Shown: positions 33,453 to 44,947 of the stretch, piece after piece
Numbering within the stretch: position 1 is the first letter of the stretch
How the letters are laid out: every line of letters starts with the position of its first letter
DNA from: Scleroderma bovista
Lineage: Eukaryota; Basidiomycota; Agaricomycetes; Boletales; Sclerodermataceae
Reading direction: 5' to 3'
Length of the DNA: 64,000 bases
Assembly (NCBI GenBank): GCA_037178675.1
Contig: JAYMGJ010000144.1
Coordinates: forward strand, 24,273 to 88,272
Program-made: the position numbers and the translations under genes
Notes under the pieces: generated by a model
Told to the model about the DNA's origin: nothing
The model's database searches: none
The model's input: only the letters and a program-made list of their open reading frames with translations

Positions 33453-34229
33453 TCATAATAACTTAGCGAAGTGTGTCTCCAAAAGTGACTTGCACTCTGG
33501 AGGACACCGAGTTAAATTAACTTTGCCTGTCACCCAGTCTATATCGGGGTTATGCTTCTGAAGCCATGTGTGACCTAAGATCAGTGGTACCTTTCCAAGG
33601 CACATGACTGCACACCATAACTTTTCGGCATGTTTCCCAATACCAAGGGTTAACAATACATAGTGCGTGATATCGCCCTCTTGGTTCCTAGTGCCATCTA
33701 CATTAAGCACAGGTATGGGCTTTAGCAGCTTAGATAACTTTAACCATCGTTCAAGAGCCCAGCTCTTATCGACAAAACAACCAGTAGCACCACTGTCTAA
33801 CAGGGTGTCTACTTTAATAGAATTAATTGGTCCGCAGATGCAGACCAGTACTGTCACTTCACATTCCATTGTGAAGGATCTGCATAAGTCCATGAGAACT
33901 TCCAAGTTGCCAGCGGGACTTTCCAGTTCCTTAGATGCCAAAGACGGAGAAGAAACAATATTATTCAACCAGGAATTAAGCATGCTCAATTTTACTTCTG
34001 GCGCCGAGCCCTTTGCAGGGACCCCCTTAGAAGGTGCTATACAGTTGGAGTCACAGTCCATACTATCAACAGTCAAAACAGAGTAGTGAGAAGAAGAAAC
34101 CGAGACAGGAGAAACTACAGAAGACACTTTTTTCTGGGCTTTCGTAATTTTCATATGTAGCAAAGATATGCGGTATTTAAATATATCCTGCACAGCAGGG
34201 GAAGTAGCGCAAGAGAGTCTATAGTCCAA
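33453..34229 (-). pseudogene. Gypsy E aspartic protease region
   Basis: The frame contains VDTLLDSGATGCFVDKSW, with the retroviral-type DSGA active site, and LILGHTWLQKHNPDIDW downstream, which matches the C-terminal part of fungal Gypsy proteases. The upstream about 100 residues are a Ser-rich linker. The protease would cleave the Gag-Pol precursor. Confidence 0.85.
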
Positions 34230-34291
34230 AATACGTACAGCTGAGTCCAGAGAAGACTCAAGAGCGAGGATGCCCTATGTGTCCTCACTCT

Positions 34292-35298
34292 CTAATCTTT
34301 TAAATCCTGGAAATAAGCCCACATTTCTGCAAACATCATTCTGCATACTGCATTTAGCCGGTCATCGTCCGGCTGGGCTTGCATTGCCCGGGCGTGTTGC
34401 TGTTGTTGCCAACGGTGAGGCTGACGGGGCTTTGTGCACTCACGTGCGATGTGGCCAAAGAGTTGGCAATTGTAGCATTGGGGCCCTTTACCCCTCTGCT
34501 GGTTAGTCTCCGCAGCACCAATATCCATTGGGGCACCACTCCCAGGTGCAGCTGAAGACTGATAATTTTGGCCCTGGTAGTAATGGGCCGACCCCTGCGG
34601 ATTGCATGTTGATAATGAAGAGCTCCTGTGCTCTTCCCATTTCTCGGGCCGATGCTGCTAAGTGGGCATACGTAGTGCAGTCCATATTCTGGATGTATAC
34701 CTGTTCCAGAATTTGATGCTGCAGTGCCCTCTCAAGCAAGTCCCAGGCGTACTGATCATTGCAGTCACCCTGGTTCTTGAGCACCTTGAACTGCGCCAAG
34801 AAGTCATCAATTCATTGCCTAGGGCCCTGCCAAAGGCGAAGAAGTTGGGCATGCGCCCACTCAGAATTTTTGCCAGGAAGGAAGAACCTTTTGACCTCAT
34901 TGGCAAGTGCGTCCCAGGTGGGCCATGCAGGGGGATGGGGGTGCAGTGCCAGGGGCTACTGGTGGGGCATTTGCAAGGGCCTGAGCAGCTGCCATGCAGC
35001 TGTCAAGGCGAACCTGAGCCCACCGACCAGCCTTTGGGCCAGTGAGCTGAGAGAGGACTGCTGCTGTGACCTGGGCATCCATTGCATTCTCCATCGAAAT
35101 CTGGATCCAGACCTTAATCTTGGACCACCACTCGTGAAACTTCTGAGGGGAGCCATCGTAACTCCCAGGATCTGCGACCACCTTCTTGCGCAACAGCAGT
35201 GCAGGTTGAGGCTGTGCAGCCGTAAGGGCCGCAATATTGGCTTGGAGTGCAACTTGGCCTTGGATGAGCTGGGCAAGGAGGGCATTAAGGTCTGCCAT
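34292..35298 (-). pseudogene. Gypsy E Gag
   Basis: ATG at 35298 (MADLNALLAQLIQGQ). Frames 35298-34897, 34799-34503 and 34528-34292 together give the N-terminal coiled-coil-like helix, DPGSYDGSPQKFHEWWSKIK capsid start and a zinc knuckle CYNCQLFGHIARECTK (CX2CX4HX4C) near 34434-34481. Frameshifts or deletions lie near 34900 and 34510. Confidence 0.8.
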
Positions 35299-35933
35299 GA
35301 TGAACTAGTATGGGTGGAGGTGGGAATAGGGGGTAGGTCTTTTGAGAACCAGTCAGAGACGTGAGGACTGGAACATGCAGCAGCAAGCGAGAGGGAGGTC
35401 TGGCAAGGGCAGAACAGGAAGGGAATGGTAGAGGCCAAGGAGGACTTTGACCTCAAAGTCGCTGACAAGGCGACTGTAGGCAGCAACAGTGCTGGTGAAC
35501 TGGTACTCCTCTTTGATCACTGTCTCTCTTTCAAGGTTTGAGACAGGGCGGGAGTTGTGGATGATCGCCAAGCGCTCCTGTTGCACTTTGACGAGGTGAT
35601 GGGGAAACTGGTACGGTATGGTGACTAAAGGTAAGGTGATGTAGGAGTAAGTTTTTACTATTGGGACTAGATCCCCACAGGTGTTCCCTTAAACTAAGCA
35701 CAAGACTCTGTTCACCTGTCGCTCTTGCCGGGTCAGGGCAGTGGCACAGCTATGCAGAGAACAAGTGGCTAAGGGCTGCAGATCATAGGTCTACCTCTGC
35801 ACAGACACAGGAGCTATGAGTAACTATAGCTCAATCGCCTTGAGGCTTCGAACCTCTCTTGAATGGGTGCCGCTCTTCAGACACCAGGCACGACCCTGGG
35901 CTGGTGTGCAGTACATAAAGAAATGGTGCTAAA
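35299..35933 (-). other. leader of Gypsy E, no 5' LTR found
   Basis: 635 bp upstream of the Gag start without coding homology. A 5' LTR like 30178-30502 should lie here or beyond but is absent; Copia-1 starts at 35934. A tRNA B-box-like gaggttcgaagcctc occurs on the minus strand near 35845, but no tRNA fold is convincing. Confidence 0.5.
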
Positions 35934-36239
35934 TGTTGAAATTCCTGGTCCCTACAGTACCATCTTTTCCTTATTCTTAGTACAGACATGCCAAGCATTC
36001 CTTACATAATCATGGTCATTCTTTATAGGATGTTTTCTTTCATTTCGTACCTCAGTCTCTGTTTGCACAGAAGTACTGAGGTAAGACTATCCTACACACT
36101 CTTTTACTATCATACTGACCCATGTAGTCTGTTCTGACTCTTGTCTAGGTTAGTTAAATATAGTCTCTGTTTGCACAGAAGTACTGAGTCTGTTCTGACT
36201 CTTGTCTAGTGTTGAGTTTTGCCAGTTCACCTCACAAAA
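35934..36239 (+). mobile_element. 5' LTR of Copia-1
   Basis: TGTTGAAATTCC to CACCTCACAAAA, directly followed by a primer binding site. It is the same as the 3' LTR (43898-44142) except for a 61-bp duplication at 36149-36209 that repeats the segment ending cttgtctag. No target-site duplication was recognised outside the LTR pair. Confidence 0.88.
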
Positions 36240-36252
36240 GGTTATGAGCCCC
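36240..36252 (+). other. primer binding site, half-tRNA type
   Basis: GGTTATGAGCCCC. Its first 12 bases are complementary to GGGCTCATAACC, the anticodon stem-loop region of eukaryotic initiator tRNA-Met (CAU anticodon), as used by Drosophila copia and some fungal elements. Confidence 0.75.
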
Positions 36253-36297
36253 GAGCTCTTACAACACTAGACAACATAGTACTACAACTCCCACACA

Positions 36298-38046
36298 ATG
36301 TCTGCTCCCGGTACCTCAGCCTCCATGGCTGGAAAATCCTCGAAGTCTGCAACCACACTTTCTACAGTGTCGAACAAAGCCACATCTGGCTCGAGTCATT
36401 TATACGACATTCCCTCTCTTGACAACGATGGGACAAATTTTCACATGTGGAAATTTCGTGTCCAAACGGTCCTAGGTGTCCAACACCTTTGGTCAGTCGT
36501 TAGCGGAGAAGATCCGAAACCAGACACAGCCACGCAGCCAGACAAATTTGAGGAATGGCTTGCAAAGGACAAAGAGGCTCACGCTGAAAAGATAACAAAG
36601 TGTTTGGGTGGCTGCTCCCTCAGATGAGGAGCATTCGACCCAGGGACTTCTGGAGGTCTGGCAAGGCTCCCAGGGACTAAGGAGACTAGGAAAACTAGAG
36701 AGTGGAAGGGTGGTTCAGTCACTCCAAGACTGAGCTCAAAGATATACAGTGAAGAGAAGGATTTTTTTTTGCTTAGTAAGCTAAGTACAAGCCTACATAG
36801 CTAAGGTAAGAGTCCAGTATCAGTACTACCAATCTACACCTAGAGACAGGACTGTCTCTACAATGCCCAACTAACGCTCACACTGAAGGACGAACCCCTC
36901 AGCGGAGTCCTTTATTCCTCAACATCTGCCGAAGTCTGGAAAAAGCTCAGTGAGCGATACAAAGGCCGCGGGAAACAATCTATTGCGTACCTTATAAGCG
37001 AACTTTTTCAGAGCACGCTCTCGGATGACACTGCCATGGAATCCCAGTTGAATCTGATGCGGCAAAAGGCTAATGTCTTAAAAACCATTGGCCAGCCACT
37101 TGATGACTCACTCATAGCCATAGCTATGGTAATATCCCTCCTGACATCCTATTCGACCCTCTGCACCATTTTAATGGCCGCGGATGACAAACTCACGATG
37201 GACATGGTTATAAACCAAGTTCTCATTGAAGAGAGGTCACGGAAATCGCCTGGGCAGACGGCCCTTAGTGCGAAGGCGACGAGCCAAACGAAGGGCAAGG
37301 GAAAAGCCAAATCTGGTAAAAAGGGTCAGAAGAAGAAGGGCACCTGTACCTACTGCTCAAAGGATGGCCATACGGAAGATGTCTGCTATAAGAAAAAGTG
37401 CGACATAGCTATGAAGGACGGAACAGACAAGTCAAAAGAAAAGCCTAAGGAGGAAAAGACTGAGTTAGCGGCTCATGTCGCACAGGTGGATGGAAACTCA
37501 CCCCCGCCTCTCCGTCTGTTTGTTGCTCGAAACCAGACAGACAAGGCCACTGCTCGTGACTGGATCATAGATTCGGGCGCATCAGCCCACATGTCATGCC
37601 AGTGCAAGTGGTTCATGACATATCATTGGCTTGTACCACCCCAATCCGTCACTGTTGGAAATGGAATGTCTATCCCTGCGGTGGGTATAGGACGCATCCG
37701 CATCAACCTTAAATTGGATGGTGGGCACACAGAGACCACCATCATACGCAATGTCTACTACGTGCCCAATCTTGATGGGAATCTCCTTTCCATCTCATAT
37801 TTAGCTGAATTCAATCTTGAAGTTATTTTCAGCCGCAACTCTTGTCAAATCCTAGACAGAAATCAAGTTGTGGGCAAAGGCTACAAACGGAACTCACTGT
37901 ACTTGCTAGCTGCAATGCCTTCTCTCGAAGACCAAACAGCCTACATAGTTCATGGTCCTTCATCTTCCCTCAACCCTGAGCTCCCCCTTACAGCTCTCAC
38001 ATCTCGAAAGACATCGTTGGAAGCCAACTTTGATGTCTGGCACTGA
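36298..38046 (+). pseudogene. Copia-1 Gag and protease, interrupted by a short solo LTR
   Basis: ATG at 36298. The Gag N-terminus SHLYDIPSLDNDGTNFHMWK is a UBN2/DUF4219-like capsid start. A 278-bp LTR (36585-36862) splits it; without it the frame reads EAHANAQLTLTLKDEPL. The Gag continues to about 37260, then a basic stretch and a zinc knuckle CTYCSKDGHTEDVCYK (about 37345). The protease active site is in WIIDSGASAHMS (about 37561). The frame ends at 38044 with two consecutive TGA codons in FDVWH**LGHV, where relatives have WHRRLGHV. Confidence 0.85.
36585..36862 (-). mobile_element. short solo LTR, family D, copy 1
   Basis: 278 bp, plus strand TGAAAAGATAAC to GTCTCTACA, nearly identical to 61848-62123. 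Flanking 4-bp duplication ACGC (36581-36584) against ATGC (36863-36866), a single C to T difference. Orientation is uncertain. A perfect 9-bp inverted repeat TAGAGACAG-GA-CTGTCTCTA sits at one end. Confidence 0.8.
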
Positions 38047-39760
38047 TGACTTGGACATGTAAATGTTCAATCAATTTTGAAATTGCTAAAGAAAGGAATG
38101 GTCGATGGAATAGTCATCAGTGACTCAAAGGAACCGCATGAAGACCAGTGCATACCTTGTCTTGAAGGCAAACAGCATCGCGCTGTGATTCCCTCTGAAT
38201 CCAATGTTGAAAGTCCAAGGGTACTACACAGAACGTACTCGGACATCTGTGGACCCATGGAAACGACAGCACGAAAGGGCTACCATTATTTCGTTACCTT
38301 CATCAATGGCTACTCGCACCGTCTTGTCGTCAAGTTAATAAAGTTTAAAAACAAAGTGCCAAAACTTACCAAGGAGTACCTCAAGCGAGCGGAGGCAGAG
38401 ACAGGCAAACACACGAATTATTTTTGCAGCGATGGAGGCGGAGAGTACAGATCCACAGCCCTACAAGACTATTTTAAATCAAAGGGAGTTCATCATGAAA
38501 TGAAACACGTACACACCGCAGGAGAACAGAGTTTCTTAGTGGATGAACCACACTTTGGTCGAAATGGCTCGTGCAATGCTCAGCGACGCTGGATTGCCCA
38601 ATGCGTACTGGGGGGACGCGATCCTCTATGCTACGCATGTCCTAAATCGCATCCCTACCCACGCTATCACCATGAATCTAACGTTGCACGAAGCGTTCAC
38701 TGGAAACAGGCCATCAGTCGCACACTTGAGAATTTTCAGGTGTAAAGCACACGTCCACATACCTGACGAAAAATGTCGCAAACTCGACACTAAGTCCATC
38801 GAATACACCTTCTTGGGCTTCATGGAAAGTCAGAAGGCCTATGTGTGCGTGCACCGTGCGAGTGGCCGCATTTTTGAGTCCAGGGACATTGTCTTCAATG
38901 AGGGGAGTGCCAATGCCCCCTCCTGCATTAAGATCGACGATCAGTACCTAAACATTGAAGACACGAAACGGTCAGTGTCTGGAACAACTCCTGAAGCCAT
39001 ACAAACGAGCCCATACTCACCTGTTGGGGATGGGGAGACAGCCAGCGCCAACGAGGACTCGAATGGCAAATCTGTCGACAGGACACCTTCAGAAAGGGTC
39101 AGCAATATTGAAAATGTGTTGATACACGCACCCGTTCCATCCGATCCTGCTGGATTGTCTCCAGATGGCGTTTTGAGCCACCAAATCGCTAGAGTTGAAG
39201 TTCCTGTTGAACGGCAAGTCAGTAGGGGCCAACGACAAGGTAAATGTCTTGAATGTACCTCTGATGGACACTCAGGTCATCTGTTCGCTCCACCATCGCC
39301 ATATCCGGTTCCTATCCCCGCTCCAGCAGTGAGAAGGTCTTCTCACACCCCGAAAGTGCCGATCCGTGACAATGATCAGCATTTCTTCATCAACGCCTAT
39401 GACAGGACCACCCTAGAAGAGGAAATTCAACTTAGCGATGGTGGAATGGATGACTTACCATGTCGCATTGAGAGTGTTGACGACGGAGGAGAGACAGATG
39501 CATGTGCAGATATGGTGGACTGTGACAAGTCACACTGTGACATGCTCATGCAAAGTGCTTGCTGTGCTGCCACCACAACGCCTCTGGACAGCGAACCACT
39601 CACCTACAGCGATGCCATTGGTCATCCAGATGCCGATCTATGGCTGGACACCATGGGAGTCAAATTAAATGCATTTAAAGAGATCGGCCTGTACCAGGAA
39701 GTCAAAGCACCACCCGATCGCAAGATAATCGACTCAAAATGGGTTTTTAAGATCAAGCGC
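38047..39760 (+). pseudogene. Copia-1 integrase and start of RT
   Basis: GAG-pre-integrase LGHVNVQSILKLL with CIPCLEGKQHR, first Asp in TYSDICGPM, second in YFCSDGGGEYRS, then a frameshift near 38510 after which the Glu (YTPQEN) and MARAMLSDAGLPNAYWGDA follow in a second frame. 38543-39760 then covers the integrase C-terminus, a linker and the RT start DRKIIDSKWVFKIKR. The family B LTR is inserted exactly there. Confidence 0.85.
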
Positions 39761-42501
39761 TGTCACGCACCAAACAGGTTTGGTACAGTGAACATGGAAG
39801 ATAACGCCTATATTGAATGATCCTTATGCGAAGGATAAGCACGACGGACCCTCATCGTAGCCATCTATCGCACAAGAAGACTATCCTGATGTGAGAGACG
39901 AATGCCAATGCAGACAGTCATCTATTGCATGAGAACCGCCAAGAAGCAGAAGAAACTGAAGGAATAACATCAATTGTGGTATGAGAAAGGAATGCACACA
40001 TCTGCAGTCCAACTCCCATACCAGAACGATCAAAGAAGCCAAAGAATTGATGGAGAAATGAAGGAGAAAGAGAAGAAATGATTTTTAGCACCCAAATGTC
40101 ATTTTTAGGCACCCAGTGCTGGCATTCCGATATTTTGAATAGCTCCGTCGTTTCTGAAGCTATCAGGCACATGACTATACCGTCAGAGAGCCTAGAGCGT
40201 GGTCTATCTGCCTGTCAAGTTCCGACGCAAATCTGTTCATTTCCCACGGAGATATTCCCCCCACAATCCAGACGTTCGCTTCATCGCTCACTATGGAGTC
40301 CATATTTTCTCTGGATCATTTCTCCGCTATTGCTGCAGATCTCCACTATGTCCTGCTCTTAGGACAGCCTCTCCCAGAGTTCCCATGCACTGCCTGGCAC
40401 ATATCTTCCCAGCCTGCTCCCTCAGTCCCTCTTGTTCTCAGTCAGCGTGTTCTCCTCGTCAGTCCTGCGTCAAGGACGTACTTTGGTCATCTTAGGTCTA
40501 TTGTCAAGCTTGAGAAGTCTTCTCTGGTCGTCTCTGTGTCCCCTGAGCCCTCAGCCTATGGTCCCTTCCTCCCAGATACTTGCCATGTCCATCTTCCTCT
40601 GTCATTCGTCTCACTTCCCTGGATGCGTCGAATTCAGTACTCTATCCACTTCCCTACTTTCAGACAACGTCCCCCAGCACCATGACAGTTATTCCCCCCA
40701 CTTTATAGTGCTATTAGGAAGAAGAACCCTCTCTCGTTCTTTCCCAGAAGAGAGCTCGTCAAAGGAGCCCATGGTTGCACTTCAGCGGTGTGTTACGACC
40801 ATGTCCAACTCCGGGTCTCATCCGGTCGCTCCGGTCGCGTCGCAGCTCTCTAGCTCAACTCCGGTCGCTCGTCACTTACTCCGGTCACGGACGCGCCGAT
40901 AACCTTCCGTTAAGTACGACCCTTGGTCTATACTCCATTCACTCTTACTACACTTCGCCGTCTGCCCTGCCTTGACGTGAGTTCTCCGTGAACTCGATAT
41001 ATCCTATACCTTGTAGCATTTTCACCGGACCTGACTTTATTTTATCCGGACCTGACTTTATTTTCACCGGACCTGACCTAGTCCTAACTCCGGTCATCCC
41101 TTGTCCGCTATTAGGTTGTTTACTTGTCACCGTATGTACTCGACCCTAGTTCTACTTAGTATAAGTACCCTCCAGTTTACCTTGTACACCTCAGTCTGAA
41201 ATCATCTAAGTCACTACTCCTGATCCTCTGTCCGTCTCCGTCTCTATCTCCGTCTGACCGGAACCTACGCAAGGGATCAACGCTCGCCGTCCTTGTCGTT
41301 GAATCCAAACGGTCGCAACTCCGGCCCGGGCTAACCTCTGCCCAAACCTCTGACCTCCCCTCTCGTCCGCTTTCGTCCGGACTTGACCGGACCCCCTACC
41401 GGAGTAGACCCGGACTTGACACGGTGCTAGAACACATGCACTATACCCCTTAGTGTATGCTGACCCCCCAAAAAGACCTCTGGACCCCTGGTACCCTTCT
41501 TGTGGCTGTTTTGTCTTGGATCAATTCCCCTGTTTATCTCAGATCTTCCCCATTGTTGTCCCATCAAATTCCTGATGGTACACAGCCCCCCCATTAAACT
41601 TCTTAGGCTGTGCATCAATGACTCCTTCTGCTGTGCAGTGACTCATCCCTTGCTTACTGATGCTCTCTTGTCATCAGTATTACTCTATCCCTTTCGCATT
41701 TTTGGTATATTACTCAGCTGATGACTCACTCCCTTACCAATCAATCTTGTCATGCAGCTTACTCATTCCTTTACTCAGCAGCTTATTCATGCTCCCTATG
41801 CTTACTCATTCCTGCTTATGCCTTGCTTACTGATTGCTTACAAACCCCTTACAAATCTCTTACCAATCCCTTACCAATCCTTGACAAATTCTGCTTACTC
41901 CCTTCTCTTTTTGTACTTTAATGCTGTGCCCCCCCATGTATTTAAACCCCTGGGCTCAGCCCAGTGAAAAAAAAGACCCAATTGCATGAAATTATCCCTC
42001 TCTCAGACTCTCTCAGTCAGTATCCCCTCAGCTCTTTGAGTCTTGTAGGCTTCAGTGAAGGTCTAAAGACTCTGATATTCAAGTTTTATTCAATCTATTC
42101 AAGTCCAAGTATTTCTCTAGGCTCAAGCGGAGTCTAGCCAGTCAATCCTTCATCTCTTATTGCTTCTGGACGTCAGGAGCCCCCTTGCCCCTTTGCTGCA
42201 CCAACCTCTAGGTGTAGTATCACTGTTTCAGTCCCAGTCAACCCAATCCCCGCTTTGACACTTCCTAGGCTTTAGGAAGAGTCCAGACCCCTATCCCCTT
42301 TGTCTTCTATTACTCCTGTACCCCAGGAGTATCCTGCATCACTGTCTGCATCACCCTGTTGGTGTAGATCCCCTTTCCCCCTCCTCAGCATATCCTCTCT
42401 GGACACTGTGGAGGTAAACCACCACTCGCACATTTTTGTAGTCCTTTGTTGGTGTTGTGTTTGGGTTATTACTCTGACCCAAATCCACACTTTGACTCAC
42501 A
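39761..42501 (+). mobile_element. family B LTR inserted in the Copia-1 RT
   Basis: From TGTCACGCACCAAACAGG to TTGACTCACA, 2741 bp including a nested C LTR (40791-41421); about 2.1 kb without it. The 4-bp duplication is GCGC (39757-39760) and GCGT (42502-42505). Removing the insertion restores RT frame WVFKIKRGPNGEIDKYKAHL. No internal element genes are present, so it is a solo LTR. Confidence 0.9.
40791..41421 (+). mobile_element. family C solo LTR nested in the B LTR
   Basis: 631 bp, TGTTACGACC to GGACTTGACA, with perfect duplication CGGTG (40786-40790 and 41422-41426). It is much richer in CpG than the surrounding LTR and than its relative at 1-336, so it is probably young. The left neighbour B copy (1423-3387) lacks it, confirming the empty site. 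Confidence 0.93.
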
Positions 42502-43873
42502 GCGTGGGCCAAATGGTGAAATCGACAAGTACAAGGCTCATCTCATTGTGAAGGGGTACACTCAAATAGAAGGACTCAACTATATGGATACATTTGTGCC
42601 CATCACAAAGTTCACTACTATTCATTCCCTACTCGCACTCGCCACACAGCATGATCTCGAAGTACATCAAGTAGATGTCAAAGCTGCCTTTCTGAATGGC
42701 AAATTGGAGGAGGAGCTTTATCTCCGTCCTCCACCTGGCTTCTGCGACGACTCAAAGGTTGTTTGGCGCTTACAGCACACCCTTTATGGTCTCAAACAAG
42801 CCTCAAAGGCATGGTACAACATGCTACAAAAAATGTTTGAGTCCCTTGGATTCACGCGCAGCAAGGCTGACCACAGTCTTTTTTACAAGGACGAGGATGG
42901 TGACCTATTGATTGTTGCTGTCTACGTCGACGACAAGTTGATTTTCTCAAAGAACCTTGACGCCATCAAACACCTCAAGTCACAGCTGTCGGACCACTTC
43001 GAAATAATGGACTTAGGCGAAGCACGGTGGATTCTTGGCATGGAGGTTGTCCGCGACCGCCAACAAGGAACCATTACCTTGTCCCAACACCGCTATGTTG
43101 AGACGATCTTAGATTGTTTCGGCTTAAGGGACAGACAATCTGTCTCCACCCCACTTGAGACCAACGCGAAGCTCATCAAAATTGATGTCCCTGAAGTCGA
43201 TGCTAAGACATATCAAAGTGCGCTCAGTGGACTCATGTATGCCATGCTGGCGACCCGCCCAGACCTGGCATATGCAGTGGGTGCGTTGAGCAAACACGCA
43301 GCTTGCCCTGGACAGGCACATTTTGCAGCTTTAAAATGAGTTTACCGCTACCTATGTGGCACAACGGACACCTGTCTCATTTACAGGAAGACGTCGGAAA
43401 TGTCCCTACTGGGCTATGTCGACGCAGACTGGGCTGGCAATGTCAATGACCGCTGCTCAATTTCTGGCTACACTTTTGTTACAGCTGGAGCAGCTATCAG
43501 CTGGTCATTGAAGAAGCAACTGTCTGTCGCTCTCTCGAGCACGGAAGCTGAGTATATGGCTGCTGCTGCCGCTGTGAAGGAAGCCACCTGTCTAAAATTA
43601 TTATTTTCGGAGATCGAGCCATCCCTCATGTGCATGCCTGTCAAGCTATTAATTGACAATCAATCGACGATGTCTCTTGCAAAAAATGCCACTTTCCATG
43701 ATCAGACAAAGCACATTGCGATTCGTCACCATTACATCAGGGAGAAGGTAGATGAGGGAGAAATCGTTCTGGAGTACCTTCTGACTGCGGAGCAGGTTGC
43801 TGATGTACTCACAAAATCTCTCAGTCGAGAGAAACACATTTGTTTTATAGAAGGTATGGGTTTGATTATTTAA
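42502..43873 (+). pseudogene. Copia-1 reverse transcriptase and RNase H
   Basis: RT continues with VDVKAAFLNGKLEEELYL, LYGLKQASKAWYN and the catalytic VAVYVDDKLIF (YVDD intact), then ARWILGMEV. The frame stops at 43337-43339 (ALK TGA VYRYL, Arg in relatives). RNase H follows with YVDADWAGNVNDRCSISGY, SSTEAEYMAAAAAV and the DNQSTMSLAKN and HIAIRHHYIRE blocks, ending at TAA 43871-43873, 25 bp before the 3' LTR. Apart from that stop and the inserted LTR this half is intact. Confidence 0.9.
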
Positions 43874-43897
43874 AAGGACTATCTTGTCGAGTGGGTG

Positions 43898-44142
43898 TGT
43901 TGAAATTCCTGGTCCCTACAGTACCATCTTTTCCTTATTCTTAGTACAGACATGCCAAGCATTCCTTACATAATCACGGTCATTCTTTATAGGATGTTTT
44001 CTTTCATTTCGTACCTCAGTCTCTGTTTGCACAGAAGTACTGAGGTAAGACTATCCTACACACTCTTTTACTATCATACTGACCCATGTAGTCTGTTCTG
44101 ACTCTTGTCTAGTGTCAAGTTTTGCCAGTTCACCTCACAAAA
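43898..44142 (+). mobile_element. 3' LTR of Copia-1
   Basis: 245 bp, TGTTGAAATTCC to CACCTCACAAAA, preceded by the purine-rich gagtgggtg. It lacks the 61-bp duplication of the 5' LTR. Confidence 0.9.
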
Positions 44143-44374
44143 CACTGAGGCTGAGTCGAATGTATAATAGGTTTCTAAATTATGCACTCACTCGGCGGTG
44201 GTACTGGTGCTGGGATGGATATCCTCCTCATGTCAAAAATCTGGGACGGCCCAGAGGCATGATCACAATGGCGAGCCACAACAACAACATTGACCAGACG
44301 CATTCAAACCAGTGCATTACTGTAGTCCATTATATAGAAACATAACTGAGTCCAAATTGTATCTCGTGCTGCCC
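44143..44374. other. spacer between Copia-1 and the kinase fragment
   Basis: No coding homology recognised. It probably represents the 3' flank of the alpha-kinase gene. Confidence 0.4.
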
Positions 44375-44947
44375 CTACAATTGCTCGCCATTCTCTGAAA
44401 CACCATCATTCTCAGTCTCTGTCAAAGGAAGTAGTCCCATGCCTGTGCAAATGTAATCACACTTATGCTGTTGTATGAATGTTGAGATGCCATCTCTGCC
44501 ATGATCTCCAATGCCACTGTGCCTTCATAAAAATCAGCCTTCTGTGTGCCATTGAGTGACACAAATGCAGCTCACCCAGTGTCTGTATGTGTCATGACAT
44601 CAAAGAGAACAATCCCATCCTGTCCGTCCACAGTCATTGGTGAGCCTAAACAAAGAGAAAGCGGAGCTGAGCATTGGGTGCAACACTGCCACCTCATATC
44701 TACATACCTTGAATGTCAGCAAAGACTAACTTGCAAGTGGAGAATTCAAAAACAAAATGGGTGAAGGCAGCAATCATGATTCCACGTTTGTCATTTGTTG
44801 ATGGATGCTGCATTGTGCCACTGAATTTGATGACAGTTGTTGTTCTTCATGGTTCCATGAGCCAGACAGAGCTGTTGGAGATGCTCATGCTACCACTGGC
44901 TGCCTGTGCATGACGTTCTCGAAGTAAAACCCATCAGAAAATGCCAG
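44375..44947 (-). pseudogene. alpha-type protein kinase, C-terminal part (split by Copia-2a)
   Basis: Exons on the minus strand: 44947-44708, 44645-44576 and 44522-44375, with introns of 62 nt (GTATGT...TTTAG) and 53 nt (GTGAGC...TGAAG). They give AAGGSM-type segment QAASGSMSISNSSVWLMEP, stop, RTTTVIKFSGT, then IAAFTHFVFEFSTCKLVFADIQG with the catalytic Asp-x-Gln-Gly, DGIVLFDVMTHTDTG and GIGDHGRDGISTFIQQH, KCDYICTGMGL, the typical alpha-kinase end. The stop in EP*RTT is TGA at a likely Arg, and another TGA follows the insertion (IF*WVLL). The N-terminal part lies at 53112-53740 beyond the Copia-2a insertion, and the TSD copy CTGGC (minus strand) is at 44943-44947. Alpha kinases phosphorylate Ser/Thr; the substrate is unknown. 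Confidence 0.8.

Noticed and set aside
35780..35880. tRNA- or SINE-like B box (gaggttcgaagcctc, minus strand)
   Set aside because: No A box or cloverleaf could be built; a single motif is insufficient.
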